A DNA stretch of 14,107 nt, from positions 1-14,107 of the forward strand of contig DBXP01000037.1 of assembly GCA_002309575.1 (NCBI GenBank), written 5' to 3'. Made by a program: the position numbers and the translations under genes. Source of the stretch: a bacterium UBP6_UBA1209 (lineage in GTDB: Bacteria; UBP6; UBA1177). Each line of letters begins with the position of its first letter. Within the stretch, counting starts at the first letter, position 1. Shown here in pieces: positions 5,558 through 14,013 of the stretch. Below the pieces are notes generated by a model, which saw nothing but the letters and a program-made list of their open reading frames with translations, did no database searches and was not told the origin of the DNA.

Positions 5558-7861
5558 TTAGATGAGAGAGAGTGAACAGCCGCTGCTCTTTTCTTTCTTT
5601 TCCTGGTCAGGATCGTTGTCTGAGCCCTTTTGATCGCTGTCCGGATCGATCGTATCGTCGTCGGGAGCGGTCGTGTCGCTGTCGGGATCCTGGTCGTCAT
5701 CGGGTTCCGTGACGGTGCACTCCTCGTCGGAACTCCAGGAGAGCGTAGCTTTCGGAGTGTAGATGTAGCCGGGAGCGTCTGTGTTGACGAAGTGGAAATA
5801 GTATCTCTTGCCAGGCTTGAGGTTTTCTACTTTGTAGACGGTGTTCTGACCCTTTTTGGTGTAGTCCGCGATCTTGTAGTCGTACTTCATCGTGGTGATG
5901 TCGCCGTCTGCATGGTCCCAGATGACCGGTTTGTCCTGACGGACGAGAAGCTGGAGCCTCGGGTTGTAGTTGTAGCCGTACTCGCCGAAGAGTCCTGCCG
6001 AAAACTCGAGCGTATCGACACATTCCGGAACGTCAAGGTAGAGCTGGATGTACATCGGAGAGATCTCCATGATGCCTTCGTCCTCGTCCTCGATGAAGAC
6101 GGTGTCCGTGCTGATATATCCCGGGATCGTTCCGCCGATCATATAATATTCGGCTTTTCTGGAGATATCCCTTGCGCGGATCTCCTCGTAGAAACCGCGG
6201 TCTCTCAGGATCTGCTCGAAATCATCCTTGAGCTCGGCAAATTCGCTCTCTTCAGCTGTCGCGATGAAGACTTCGGCCCACTCCTTGAAGCCGATGTCGT
6301 TGTGCGGAACGTTGAGGAGCGCACTTACGAAGAGCTTTGCGACCTTTTCGATCGTGAAGCCGTGCTCGAGCGCCTTCTGGTAGATCGACCAGTGCGCCGC
6401 GAGTGCCGGAAGCCCGTCGTTGTGGCTCTCGCCGACAAAGTCTTCGACCGCGATATTGGGGTTAGTCGCTCTGCGGATGCACTCCTGACCCATCGAAAGC
6501 TGCGAGGTGTACTCGCCGAGGCACTCGTCGTCGGTGATGAGGAACGAAAAGATGTCCGCCATTCCCTCGTTGAGCGCGAGAGATTCTGCGCTGAAGCCGT
6601 AAATATCGGGCTTGCTGAGATAGTTGAGGTGAGTCAGGCCTTCGATGATGCCGTGGCCGAACTCGTGGTAGATGACATCGCCGTCGTATGAAAAATCGGC
6701 GTTGCTGCCCTGTCCCATGACGAGCATGTCGCCCTCAAGATCGGTGCTCGGGAAGTAGTATTCGTTGAACATCGGGTCGTATGCCGCATAAAAGGCGTTG
6801 TCCATCGGCTGGAGCGTGATTTTCCCGCCTGCACCGTAGCTTGCCATCTGGAAGTTTACGACGCCGATGAAGGGATATTTGCCCTCATGGTCTGGCAGAA
6901 CGTGGTTCGGCAGCTCGGTGAAGTTTTCGAGTCCGATGTTGAGGATGAAATCGTAGATCTTCTGAAGGTGGTAGTATGCCGAAACTTCAGGGTAGATGTC
7001 GTCGATGTCGAACTTGCCGCTGAGTCCTTTTGTCCAGTCCTCGTAGACAAAGTTCCCGTTTTCCTCCTTGTTCGCCCTTTGTCTCAGCGTGCAGACGGGC
7101 ATTTCGCCGTAGTAGTCGCCCATGTCGATCGTTTCGCCTTCATCCGGGCAGGAGACCGCCATGAGCTTCCTGTAGCCGTCCTCAAGCTTTGAAACAAGGT
7201 AGCCGTCGGCATCGTCTGCGACCCACGGAAGCTCAAGAGTTATCGGGTCCGGAGTGCGGATCGGGTTGAATTCGAAGACCTTGGCCTCGTTTGTCGATCT
7301 GAAGATGCTGGTCCCGCTCCTCAGAACCTTGCCTGAATTGGCGTCGACGAAGAAAAACCTTCCGTCTGTCGGATTTACCGGGGCGAATCTGATTTTGTAA
7401 GCCAGCCTGTAGGTGCCGTTGAAACTGATGATCATAAGCTCGGAAGCGAATCTCGGAGTAAGATCCTTCGAGTTCGTGAGACGGGCGTAAGCCGCCTTGG
7501 CAGCCGCGTCCGCGCTCATCTTCGGGTTTGTGTCGAGAGTGAAGCTGTTCATTCCGTTGAAGAGGCTGACGACTGCGCCGTCCTTTTCACGCAGAACGGT
7601 GAATCTTCCGTAGACCGGGATACCCTTGTAGCTCCAGGAGATACGGTGGGTCGTCACGCCGGAGAGCGTGTTAGAGTTCATCAGCCGGCCGCTGAAATTT
7701 GTCTTGTCAAGCGAGATCAATGCAGGCAGATCTTTTTGGATAAACGCCGGCAGGTTGCTGATTTTGATCGGTTTTTCAAGCTTGAGCTCGCTGAACTTGT
7801 CAGAAGCCGAAAGCGTTGCAAGCATTAAAACCGAAAGGATCAGAACAAAGAGTTTTTTCAT
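5558..7861 (-). CDS. secreted thermolysin/fungalysin-like metalloprotease
   Basis: The 767-residue preproprotein begins with a signal peptide (MKKLFVLILSVLMLATLSAS, about 1-20). Residues about 50-185 resemble FTP and PepSY propeptide regions that keep such enzymes inactive until processed. The catalytic zinc site is H399-E-F-G-H403, with E432 in the NEGMAD segment as likely third ligand and D436 four residues on. The 29-residue gap from H403 to E432 is longer than in thermolysin (M4, about 20) and nearer to fungalysin (M36), so I place it only as a gluzincin. A beta-rich domain (about 570-715) follows. An Asp/Pro/Ser-rich linker (720-753) leads to a basic patch and the end SSGCSLSLI. The start has GAGGG just upstream and lies 17 bp after dxs. 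It probably acts outside the cell or on its surface; the tail's role is unknown. Confidence 0.88.
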   Translation of the reverse strand: MKKLFVLILSVLMLATLSASDKFSELKLEKPIKISNLPAFIQKDLPALISLDKTNFSGRLMNSNTLSGVTTHRISWSYKGIPVYGRFTVLREKDGAVVSLFNGMNSFTLDTNPKMSADAAAKAAYARLTNSKDLTPRFASELMIISFNGTYRLAYKIRFAPVNPTDGRFFFVDANSGKVLRSGTSIFRSTNEAKVFEFNPIRTPDPITLELPWVADDADGYLVSKLEDGYRKLMAVSCPDEGETIDMGDYYGEMPVCTLRQRANKEENGNFVYEDWTKGLSGKFDIDDIYPEVSAYYHLQKIYDFILNIGLENFTELPNHVLPDHEGKYPFIGVVNFQMASYGAGGKITLQPMDNAFYAAYDPMFNEYYFPSTDLEGDMLVMGQGSNADFSYDGDVIYHEFGHGIIEGLTHLNYLSKPDIYGFSAESLALNEGMADIFSFLITDDECLGEYTSQLSMGQECIRRATNPNIAVEDFVGESHNDGLPALAAHWSIYQKALEHGFTIEKVAKLFVSALLNVPHNDIGFKEWAEVFIATAEESEFAELKDDFEQILRDRGFYEEIRARDISRKAEYYMIGGTIPGYISTDTVFIEDEDEGIMEISPMYIQLYLDVPECVDTLEFSAGLFGEYGYNYNPRLQLLVRQDKPVIWDHADGDITTMKYDYKIADYTKKGQNTVYKVENLKPGKRYYFHFVNTDAPGYIYTPKATLSWSSDEECTVTEPDDDQDPDSDTTAPDDDTIDPDSDQKGSDNDPDQEKKEKSSGCSLSLI

Positions 7862-7878
7862 GGTTCCCTCATTTTTTT

Positions 7879-9741
7879 TCAGTTATTTAAGTGGTCTGTT
7901 TCATTGACTAAAACGTCGTAGATCTTTCCAAAGCTCAAGCCTTCGAGGTCGCGCAGAGCGTCAAGCGGACCGTGCGTCGAGAAGGAGTCTTCGATGCCGA
8001 TGATCTTTACCGGCAGGCAGATCCCGCGCCCGCTCAGCTCCTCAAGGACTGCTGATCCTGCACCGCCGGCTGCGATCCCGTCCTCGACCGTGACGATCCT
8101 CTGGATCTTCTTTTCCGAGATCAGGCGGAAGAGCTCTTCAGGCAGCGGCTTGATGAATTTCAGGTCGTAAAGCGAGACCGGTCTGCCCTCGCCGGCAAGT
8201 CTTCCGACCGCATCCAGAGCGGTGTTGGTCATTGCGCCGACAGAGACGACCAAAAGCGGGAGCCCGCCCTCGGAGAGCAGTTCTCCCGTCGGCTCCTTCA
8301 GCGGGATCATGCGGTTGTATGCACGTTTCCCGATGCTTCCGCCTCTCGGATAGCGGATAGCGACGGGTGTCGAAAAGTGCGAGACAGCGTATTCCAGCAT
8401 CCTGATCATCTCGTGCTCGTCCCTCGGAGCCATAAGCGTCATGTTCGGGATGATGCGGCAGTAGGCGATGTCGAAAAGACCGTGATGCGTAGGTCCGTCC
8501 TCGCCGACAAGCCCGGCGCGGTCGATCATGAAGATCACCGGCAGGTTCTGGAGCGCGACGTCGTGGATGATGTTGTCGTATGCCCTCTGCAGGAAGGTCG
8601 AGTAGATCGCGACGACCGGACGTTTGCCTCCGACCGCCAGCCCTGCAGCGAATGTGACGGCATACCCTTCCGCCATGCCGACATCATAGACCCGCGACGG
8701 ACAGATGCTCTGCAGTTTGGCAAGTCCGGTCCCGTCGGGCATGGCCGCGGTGATGGCGACGAGCTCGGGGTTGCGCCGGAAGAGCTTCGGCAGGTAGTTC
8801 GAAAGGTAGCTCGTGAAGGAGGGCGAAACCTTCAGGATCTCGCCTGTCTTCGGGTCGAACGGGGAGATCCCGTGGAACTTCTGCGGATCGCGCTCGGCCG
8901 GCTCGTAGCCCTTGCCCTTGACCGTGTGGATGTGCAGAAGCACCGGTTCGCTGTTCGATTTTATATCCTCGAGCGTCTCTATAAGCTCGCGGAGATTGTG
9001 GCCGTCGATCGGGCCGACATACTGGTAGCCGAAGCCCTCGAAGAGGATCCCCGGAGTCAGAAGAGACTTCGATGAATTGAGTGTTTTCCTAATAATATCA
9101 ATGATCTTGTCGCCGTGGAATGCGGGCGGCAGCTTTGAAAGCATCTGCTTGATCTCGCGCCGCGCCGAGGAGTATTTCTGCCCCGAAAGCTTGCGGCTGA
9201 ACCACTTGGAAAGCGCACCGACCGAGGTCGAGATGAACATTTCGTTGTCGTTCAGGACGGTGATCGTGTTTTTGCCGTTCCCGTCAAGGTTGTTCATCGC
9301 CTCGAGTGCGAGTCCGCTGGTGTAGGAGCCGTCGCCGATGACTGCGATGACCTTCGAGTCGCCGGAGTGGCTGCGCTGAGCCTCCTGGATGCCGAGTGCC
9401 GCTGCGATCGAGGTGCCGCCGTGGCCCGTGCCGAAGAAGTCGTACTGCGATTCGGAGGTCTTCGGGAAACCTGAGATCCCGCCGAACTGCCTGAGCGTAC
9501 CGAACTTTTCAGCGCGGTCGGTCAGGATCTTGTAGGGGTACGACTGGTGTCCGACATCCCAGATTATCTTGTCCTCCGGCAGGTCGAAAACCTTGAGCAG
9601 AGCCAGTGTCAGTTCGACTGTTCCTAGCGAAGAGGCGAGGTGTCCGCCGTTTTTCGAGACGGTCTCGACGATTCTCTGCCGGATCTCCGCCGCCAGTTTT
9701 TCAAGTTCTTCGACAGTGCTGTTTTTTATCCTTTCCAACAT
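7879..9741 (-). CDS. dxs: 1-deoxy-D-xylulose-5-phosphate synthase
   Basis: Dxs condenses pyruvate with glyceraldehyde-3-phosphate, using thiamine diphosphate, in the first step of the MEP isoprenoid pathway. From the ATG at 9741 the protein has 620 residues, the usual size. Conserved parts are GGHLASSLGTVELT (32-45) with catalytic-type H34, WDVGHQSYPYKILT, the ThDP/Mg site GDG (136-138) through NDN (164-166), YDVGMAEG with E358, and DRAGLVGEDGPTHHG (407-421). The usual GDGALTGG appears here as GDGSYTSG, a mild change. The frame stays open upstream to a TTG at 9864, but those 41 residues are hydrophobic, unlike Dxs N-termini, and overlap the divergent promoter region. An in-frame ATG at 9786 is possible. 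The ribosome site is weak for every candidate. It is the first gene of the minus-strand row. Confidence 0.95.
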   Translation of the reverse strand: MLERIKNSTVEELEKLAAEIRQRIVETVSKNGGHLASSLGTVELTLALLKVFDLPEDKIIWDVGHQSYPYKILTDRAEKFGTLRQFGGISGFPKTSESQYDFFGTGHGGTSIAAALGIQEAQRSHSGDSKVIAVIGDGSYTSGLALEAMNNLDGNGKNTITVLNDNEMFISTSVGALSKWFSRKLSGQKYSSARREIKQMLSKLPPAFHGDKIIDIIRKTLNSSKSLLTPGILFEGFGYQYVGPIDGHNLRELIETLEDIKSNSEPVLLHIHTVKGKGYEPAERDPQKFHGISPFDPKTGEILKVSPSFTSYLSNYLPKLFRRNPELVAITAAMPDGTGLAKLQSICPSRVYDVGMAEGYAVTFAAGLAVGGKRPVVAIYSTFLQRAYDNIIHDVALQNLPVIFMIDRAGLVGEDGPTHHGLFDIAYCRIIPNMTLMAPRDEHEMIRMLEYAVSHFSTPVAIRYPRGGSIGKRAYNRMIPLKEPTGELLSEGGLPLLVVSVGAMTNTALDAVGRLAGEGRPVSLYDLKFIKPLPEELFRLISEKKIQRIVTVEDGIAAGGAGSAVLEELSGRGICLPVKIIGIEDSFSTHGPLDALRDLEGLSFGKIYDVLVNETDHLNN

Positions 9742-9915
9742 TTCGTTTTCAAATCTCAAAATTCCTAAAAGCGAAAAACCACTCATCATAGCCAAAAAAA
9801 AGATAATTTCGATATTTTGGTGCAAAAGCCGCAAAAGGCCCCTTTTCAACTTGAATTGGGACAAAATACCTTTATTATTTGTTGTTTTTTTTCCTCAGCT
9901 TTTACGGAGGTAACT
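9742..9915. promoter_or_regulatory. divergent promoter region between dxs and lipoprotein gene
   Basis: The 174-bp gap separates divergently read genes. For the plus strand, TTGAAT (9851-9856) and TATTAT (9873-9878) with 16 bp between them form a good sigma70-type promoter, about 38 bp before the lipoprotein ATG. A perfect inverted repeat, AAAAGG-CC-CCTTTT at 9833-9846, lies just upstream of that -35 and could be an operator. I see no equally good promoter for dxs on the minus strand. Confidence 0.55.
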
Positions 9916-11673
9916 ATGAAAAAAGCGTTGATTTCTTTGATTTTCACTCTTTCACTGCTCCTTTTTGCCGCAGGCTGCGGCGAGGCGACGCTTTCCGGCG
10001 ACGGCGGATTTTCGGAAAAGCCCGCTCAGGACGGCGAAGACCAGGATGCTTCGGCTGACGAGGATCCAGGGACACCGGACACGGACGGACAGACAATTGA
10101 CGATTCCGACAAACCGGACCGTCCGAGACCAGACACCGATCCCGGGGATACCGGCGATTCCGGCGGAGAAGACGATGATGACGGCTGGGGCGGCGATTCC
10201 GGCGACTCAGGCGACAGCGGTCCGGTAGGTCCCGGCGACACAGGCGATTCCGAGCCTCCGGTCGAGCCGACGGATACCGGTGACACTGTTCCGGACGAGG
10301 GGGAACCCGATCTCGCGGTCAGTGAATTTTCATACGAGCTCTCAAACAGCACCGTGACCGCTTCGATGAAGCTTTTCGACGGCTCCAACACGCTCAGGCT
10401 CAACAAGGCGGCAAAACCGGTCAAGGAGGGCGAAAACATAAAGATCGTCTTCTCCGGCGATTTCGACGAGGTGACGCTTCTTCTCTCGGCGGAAGAGCTT
10501 TCGGCCGGAACGACGCTTGAACTCGACGGGACGAACAAGGCTTTGTGGAATGTCGGGGAGACGACTCACGGTGTTCTGAAGGGCACAGTCACCCGCGGCG
10601 ACTATACCGAGTCGGAAGGCGCGGTAACAAAGCTCACGCTCACCGCTTCCGGGCTGGTTTTCGCGGATCATTACGATGCTGAAGAGCCGGAAGAGCCGGT
10701 TTCTGACGACGACGGACTTTACGACATCCCGGAAGGTACCGGAGCTGACGAGCTTTCAGACTTTAGCTTCTCCCAGAGCGGCTCAGGCTACACAGGCCAT
10801 GTCAGGGCTGTGACCGAAAACGGCAGCGAGATACTCTTCACGGCGCAGACGCAGGCTTCGCTTTCAGGCTCGTGCCCGAAGGAAAACTGCATCAGCACAA
10901 GCTTCAGCAGCAGCTACGGCACACTCAGTTTCCGCATGGCGTTCAACGACGGCGAAACAAGGCTCAGCCTCGAAAAGGACGGATACACGCAGCTCAAATG
11001 GATGAAATCTGGTCTGCAGTTCGGCTACTTTATCGGCGATATCGAGCTCCAGGATTTCCAGGTAACAGGCGGATTCTTCGGCTCATCCATCTCGTCGCTG
11101 ATGCTCTCGTCCGACAGGCTCCTCTTCGTGAAACACTCGGTCGAAGATCCTGACAGCGACGGTGACGGCGTTCCGGATTCAAGGGACAACTGCAGAAACG
11201 ACTACAACCCGGATCAGAACGACCTCGACCACGACGGAACAGGCGATGCCTGCGATGACGATATCGACGGAGACGGCGTAAAGAACGGCTCCGACAATTG
11301 CGTTTTTGTCCCGAACCGCTCTCAGACGGACAGCGACCACGACGGAACAGGCGATGAGTGCGACGACGATATCGACGGCGACGATGTCCCGAACACCGTT
11401 GACAACTGCAAAACCGAATACAACCCGGATCAGGACGATGCTGACGGCGACGGCTACGGCGATCTCTGTGATGCCTGCGCGGACGATCCCGCAAAGACTG
11501 CTGACAGCGGTGTCTGCGGCTGCGGAGTTGCCGAGACCGACGGTGACGGCGACGGCGTCCTTGACTGCGTCGACAACTGCGTCGCGGTCAAAAACGGCTC
11601 CCAGCTTGACAGCGACGGCGACGGTTACGGCGATGCCTGCGATGCCTCCCCGTATGACGCTTCAGAACATTAA
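9916..11673 (+). CDS. surface lipoprotein with thrombospondin type-3 repeats
   Basis: The start is the ATG at 9916, set by GGAGG at 9906-9910; an in-frame upstream extension to 9817 lies in the promoter region. The 585-residue product has a lipoprotein signal peptide ending FAAGC, with C21 as the lipidated residue. Residues about 25-131 are a disordered Asp/Gly/Pro/Thr/Ser linker containing GDSGDSGD-type repeats. Residues 132 to about 410 hold two beta-rich segments, each opening with a similar SEFSYEL or SDFSFSQ pattern, which I do not recognise. Residues 411-585 are calcium-binding type TSP3 repeats (DSDGDGVPDSRDNC and similar, about four units), with an inserted ACADDPAKT...CGCG module seen in many secreted bacterial proteins. 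It is probably an adhesive or structural cell-surface protein. The mscS gene follows after 19 bp. Confidence 0.85.
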   Translation: MKKALISLIFTLSLLLFAAGCGEATLSGDGGFSEKPAQDGEDQDASADEDPGTPDTDGQTIDDSDKPDRPRPDTDPGDTGDSGGEDDDDGWGGDSGDSGDSGPVGPGDTGDSEPPVEPTDTGDTVPDEGEPDLAVSEFSYELSNSTVTASMKLFDGSNTLRLNKAAKPVKEGENIKIVFSGDFDEVTLLLSAEELSAGTTLELDGTNKALWNVGETTHGVLKGTVTRGDYTESEGAVTKLTLTASGLVFADHYDAEEPEEPVSDDDGLYDIPEGTGADELSDFSFSQSGSGYTGHVRAVTENGSEILFTAQTQASLSGSCPKENCISTSFSSSYGTLSFRMAFNDGETRLSLEKDGYTQLKWMKSGLQFGYFIGDIELQDFQVTGGFFGSSISSLMLSSDRLLFVKHSVEDPDSDGDGVPDSRDNCRNDYNPDQNDLDHDGTGDACDDDIDGDGVKNGSDNCVFVPNRSQTDSDHDGTGDECDDDIDGDDVPNTVDNCKTEYNPDQDDADGDGYGDLCDACADDPAKTADSGVCGCGVAETDGDGDGVLDCVDNCVAVKNGSQLDSDGDGYGDACDASPYDASEH

Positions 11674-11692
11674 CTCTATGTAAGGGTTTGAA

Positions 11693-12916
11693 ATGGTTCC
11701 GTTTTTTGAACTTCTGATCCCGGATGCCGCGGTCGATTTCTTCACCCGGCATCCTTCGCTTTTGTCGCTTCTCAACATCGCGGTCCTGATCATTGCTTCG
11801 CTTTTTGCTGCGCTTGTCGCCAAAAAAATAGCGACGCCTCTTCTCAATTTCTTCGGCAGGCACGCAAAGCTCCGCTGGTTCGACACGTTCATGAAGAACA
11901 ATGTCTTCACGAAGCTTTTCAACGCTGTGCCGTCGTTTGTGATCTTCTGGGCTGCGCACTATTTTTCGGTCTGGCACACATGGCTGCTGAGGCTCGCCGG
12001 CTGCGTGCTGGTCGTCGTCTTTATCGATGTCGCCCGCATGATCAACAAGTCGATCCTTGAATACTACGAGACCCTGCGCATCGCAAAAAGCAGGCCGATA
12101 AAGGGCTTAATGCAGATCGCGATGATCCTTGTCTACTGTTTCGGCGCGATAGTGATCGTCTCTATCCTGCTCGAAAAATCGCCTCTTTTGCTCCTCAGCG
12201 GGCTCGGAGCGATGTCGGCAGTCATCATGCTCATCTTTCACGACACGATCCTCGGGCTTGTTGCAGGTGTCCAGATAACCGCCAACCAGTCGATCAAAAA
12301 GGGCGACTGGATCGCAATGCCGCAGTACGGCGCGGACGGCGAGGTCATCGATATCGCGCTTCACACGATCAGGGTCAGGAACTGGGACAACACCATCGTT
12401 TTTGTCCCGACCCACAAGTTTCTGGGAGAGAGCTTCGTCAACTGGAGCGGGATGACTCAGTCCGGCGGAAGGCAGATCCTGAGAAGCCTTCTGATCGATG
12501 TCACGAGCATCCGCTACCTCACTGACGAGGAGTGCGAGACCCTTCGCAAGATCGGTATTTTGAAGGATTTCATCGACGAAATGTGCCCACGGGAGGGCAG
12601 CAGGGCTTTCGAACCGCAGGATTCTGGGCTTACCAACATCGGCGCCTTCCGTGAATATGCCAGGGCTTACCTGCGCAGCAACGATAATCTGCGGCAGGAC
12701 ATGATGCTTCAGGTGCGTCAGCTCCCGCAGACCCAATACGGTCTGCCGATTCAGATCTATGCCTTTTCCAAACTGACGGCTAGCGTTCAGTACGAATCTC
12801 TTCAGGCTGACATTTTTGACCACCTTTTCGCAGTTGTAGGACTCTTCGGGCTTCGCCTCTACCAAAGTCCGTCCAGCTATGACATCCGCGATGTCAAAAT
12901 CGGAGAAAATAATTGA
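11693..12916 (+). CDS. MscS-family mechanosensitive channel, YbdG-like
   Basis: The 407-residue protein is an inner-membrane small-conductance mechanosensitive channel that releases solutes on hypo-osmotic shock. Length and C-terminal layout are closest to E. coli YbdG (415 residues). Hydrophobic spans lie at about 25-48, 80-100, 102-120, 135-157 and 160-190. The last is the pore-lining helix, with LLSGLGAMSAVIMLIFHDTILGL, the Gly/Ala-spaced pattern of MscS TM3. The beta domain follows with IKKGDWIAMPQYGADGEVIDI, TIRVRNWDNTIVFVPTHKF, and a C-terminal part with an insertion typical of the YbdG branch. The ATG at 11693 has TAAGGG about 6 nt upstream. Its TGA overlaps the TTG start of tgt (TTGA), so the two are translationally coupled. 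Confidence 0.92.
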   Translation: MVPFFELLIPDAAVDFFTRHPSLLSLLNIAVLIIASLFAALVAKKIATPLLNFFGRHAKLRWFDTFMKNNVFTKLFNAVPSFVIFWAAHYFSVWHTWLLRLAGCVLVVVFIDVARMINKSILEYYETLRIAKSRPIKGLMQIAMILVYCFGAIVIVSILLEKSPLLLLSGLGAMSAVIMLIFHDTILGLVAGVQITANQSIKKGDWIAMPQYGADGEVIDIALHTIRVRNWDNTIVFVPTHKFLGESFVNWSGMTQSGGRQILRSLLIDVTSIRYLTDEECETLRKIGILKDFIDEMCPREGSRAFEPQDSGLTNIGAFREYARAYLRSNDNLRQDMMLQVRQLPQTQYGLPIQIYAFSKLTASVQYESLQADIFDHLFAVVGLFGLRLYQSPSSYDIRDVKIGENN

Positions 12917-14013
12917 TTTCATTTGAAATTTTAAAAGAATGCGGCAGGTCTCGCCGCGGCAGGATAACAACGCCTCACGGCACTGTCGAGACCCCGATAT
13001 TCATGCCTGTCGGCACACAGGGGACAGTCAAGGCGGTGCTTCCCGAGCAACTCGAGGCTCTCGGCGCACAGATAATCCTGGGCAACACCTACCACCTTTT
13101 TCTGCGGCCCGGACATCATCTTGTCAGGGAGGTCTTCGGCTCGCTGCACAACATGATGAAGTGGGATCATCCGATCCTCACCGACAGCGGCGGCTTTCAG
13201 GTCTTCAGCCTCGGACCGCTCCGCAAGATCAAGGAGGAGGGCGTCTATTTCAGCAGTCACCTCGACGGCTCGAAGCGCTTCATTTCGCCCGAAATTTCGA
13301 TCGAAATCCAGGAATCGCTCGGCAGCGACATCATGATGGCGTTCGACGAATGCCCCGCGCTTCCCTGTTCCGACGACTACATGATCGAATCGATGCACCG
13401 CACGACGAGATGGGCGAAACGCTGTCTGGAGGCTAAAAAGAGCGACAACGCGCTCTTCGGGATCACGCAGGGCGGCACCAACCTCGAGCTCCGCAGGATG
13501 CACCTTGCCGAGATGACGGAGCTGCCGTTCGACGGCTTTTCGATCGGGGGCTTGAGCGTCGGCGAGACGAAAGAGGAGATGTACCGGATGCTTGAGGAGG
13601 TCCCTCATCTCCTGCCTGCAGAGAAACCGCGCTACCTGATGGGTGTCGGTACCCCCCGCGACATCGTCAAGGGCATTCTGGAGGGTGTCGACATGTTCGA
13701 CTGCGTGATGCCGACCCGCAACGCCAGAAATGCCCAGCTCTTCACCAGAAGCGGAACGATGAACATCAAGCGCGCCGAATACGAGCGCGACACCAGACCT
13801 GTCGACGAGCGCTGCAGCTGCTACACCTGCAGGAACTTCAGCAGAGCCTATCTGAGGCATCTCTACAAGGCGGGAGAGTACCTCTCTCCGATACTGAATT
13901 CGATCCACAACCTCCACTTCTATCTTGACCTTGTCGCAGAGGCGAGGAAAAGGATAGAGGAGGGGACAATTGCGGAATTTTATAGAGAAATTTCAAGTAT
14001 TTATGAAAGATAG
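12913..14013 (+). CDS. tgt: tRNA-guanine transglycosylase (queuosine pathway)
   Basis: Tgt swaps guanine-34 for preQ1 in tRNAs with GUN anticodons (Asp, Asn, His, Tyr), a late step in queuosine formation. The 366-residue protein has the general acid/base Asp in TDSGGFQ (D91), the nucleophile in FDCVMPTRNARNA (D263), and the zinc site C301-x-C303-x2-C306 with H332. The substrate-pocket segment reads GGLSVGE (212-218); the Val (V216), rather than the Gly of eukaryotic queuine enzymes, fits preQ1 as substrate. Translation starts at a TTG (12913) overlapping the mscS stop, with GGAG 7 nt upstream; there is no closer ATG that would retain the conserved SFEIL start. I see no clear terminator after the TAG at 14011-14013. 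No queC/D/E/F or queA gene is in the window. Confidence 0.96.
   Translation: MISFEILKECGRSRRGRITTPHGTVETPIFMPVGTQGTVKAVLPEQLEALGAQIILGNTYHLFLRPGHHLVREVFGSLHNMMKWDHPILTDSGGFQVFSLGPLRKIKEEGVYFSSHLDGSKRFISPEISIEIQESLGSDIMMAFDECPALPCSDDYMIESMHRTTRWAKRCLEAKKSDNALFGITQGGTNLELRRMHLAEMTELPFDGFSIGGLSVGETKEEMYRMLEEVPHLLPAEKPRYLMGVGTPRDIVKGILEGVDMFDCVMPTRNARNAQLFTRSGTMNIKRAEYERDTRPVDERCSCYTCRNFSRAYLRHLYKAGEYLSPILNSIHNLHFYLDLVAEARKRIEEGTIAEFYREISSIYER

Noticed and set aside
5630..6691. 353-codon frame opposite the metalloprotease
   Set aside because: Antisense shadow of Asp- and Glu-rich coding sequence, giving a Val/Arg-rich low-complexity product.
9742..9864. N-terminal extension of dxs to the TTG at 9864
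   Set aside because: The added 41 residues are unlike Dxs N-termini, and the region overlaps the divergent promoter. The ATG at 9741 gives the usual 620-residue length.
9817..9915. Upstream extension of the lipoprotein to 9817
   Set aside because: The ATG at 9916 has a strong GGAGG and is followed directly by a lipoprotein signal peptide; the extension covers the promoter.
12931..13917. 328-codon frame opposite tgt
   Set aside because: Antisense shadow; tgt is unmistakable and this frame shows no family motifs.
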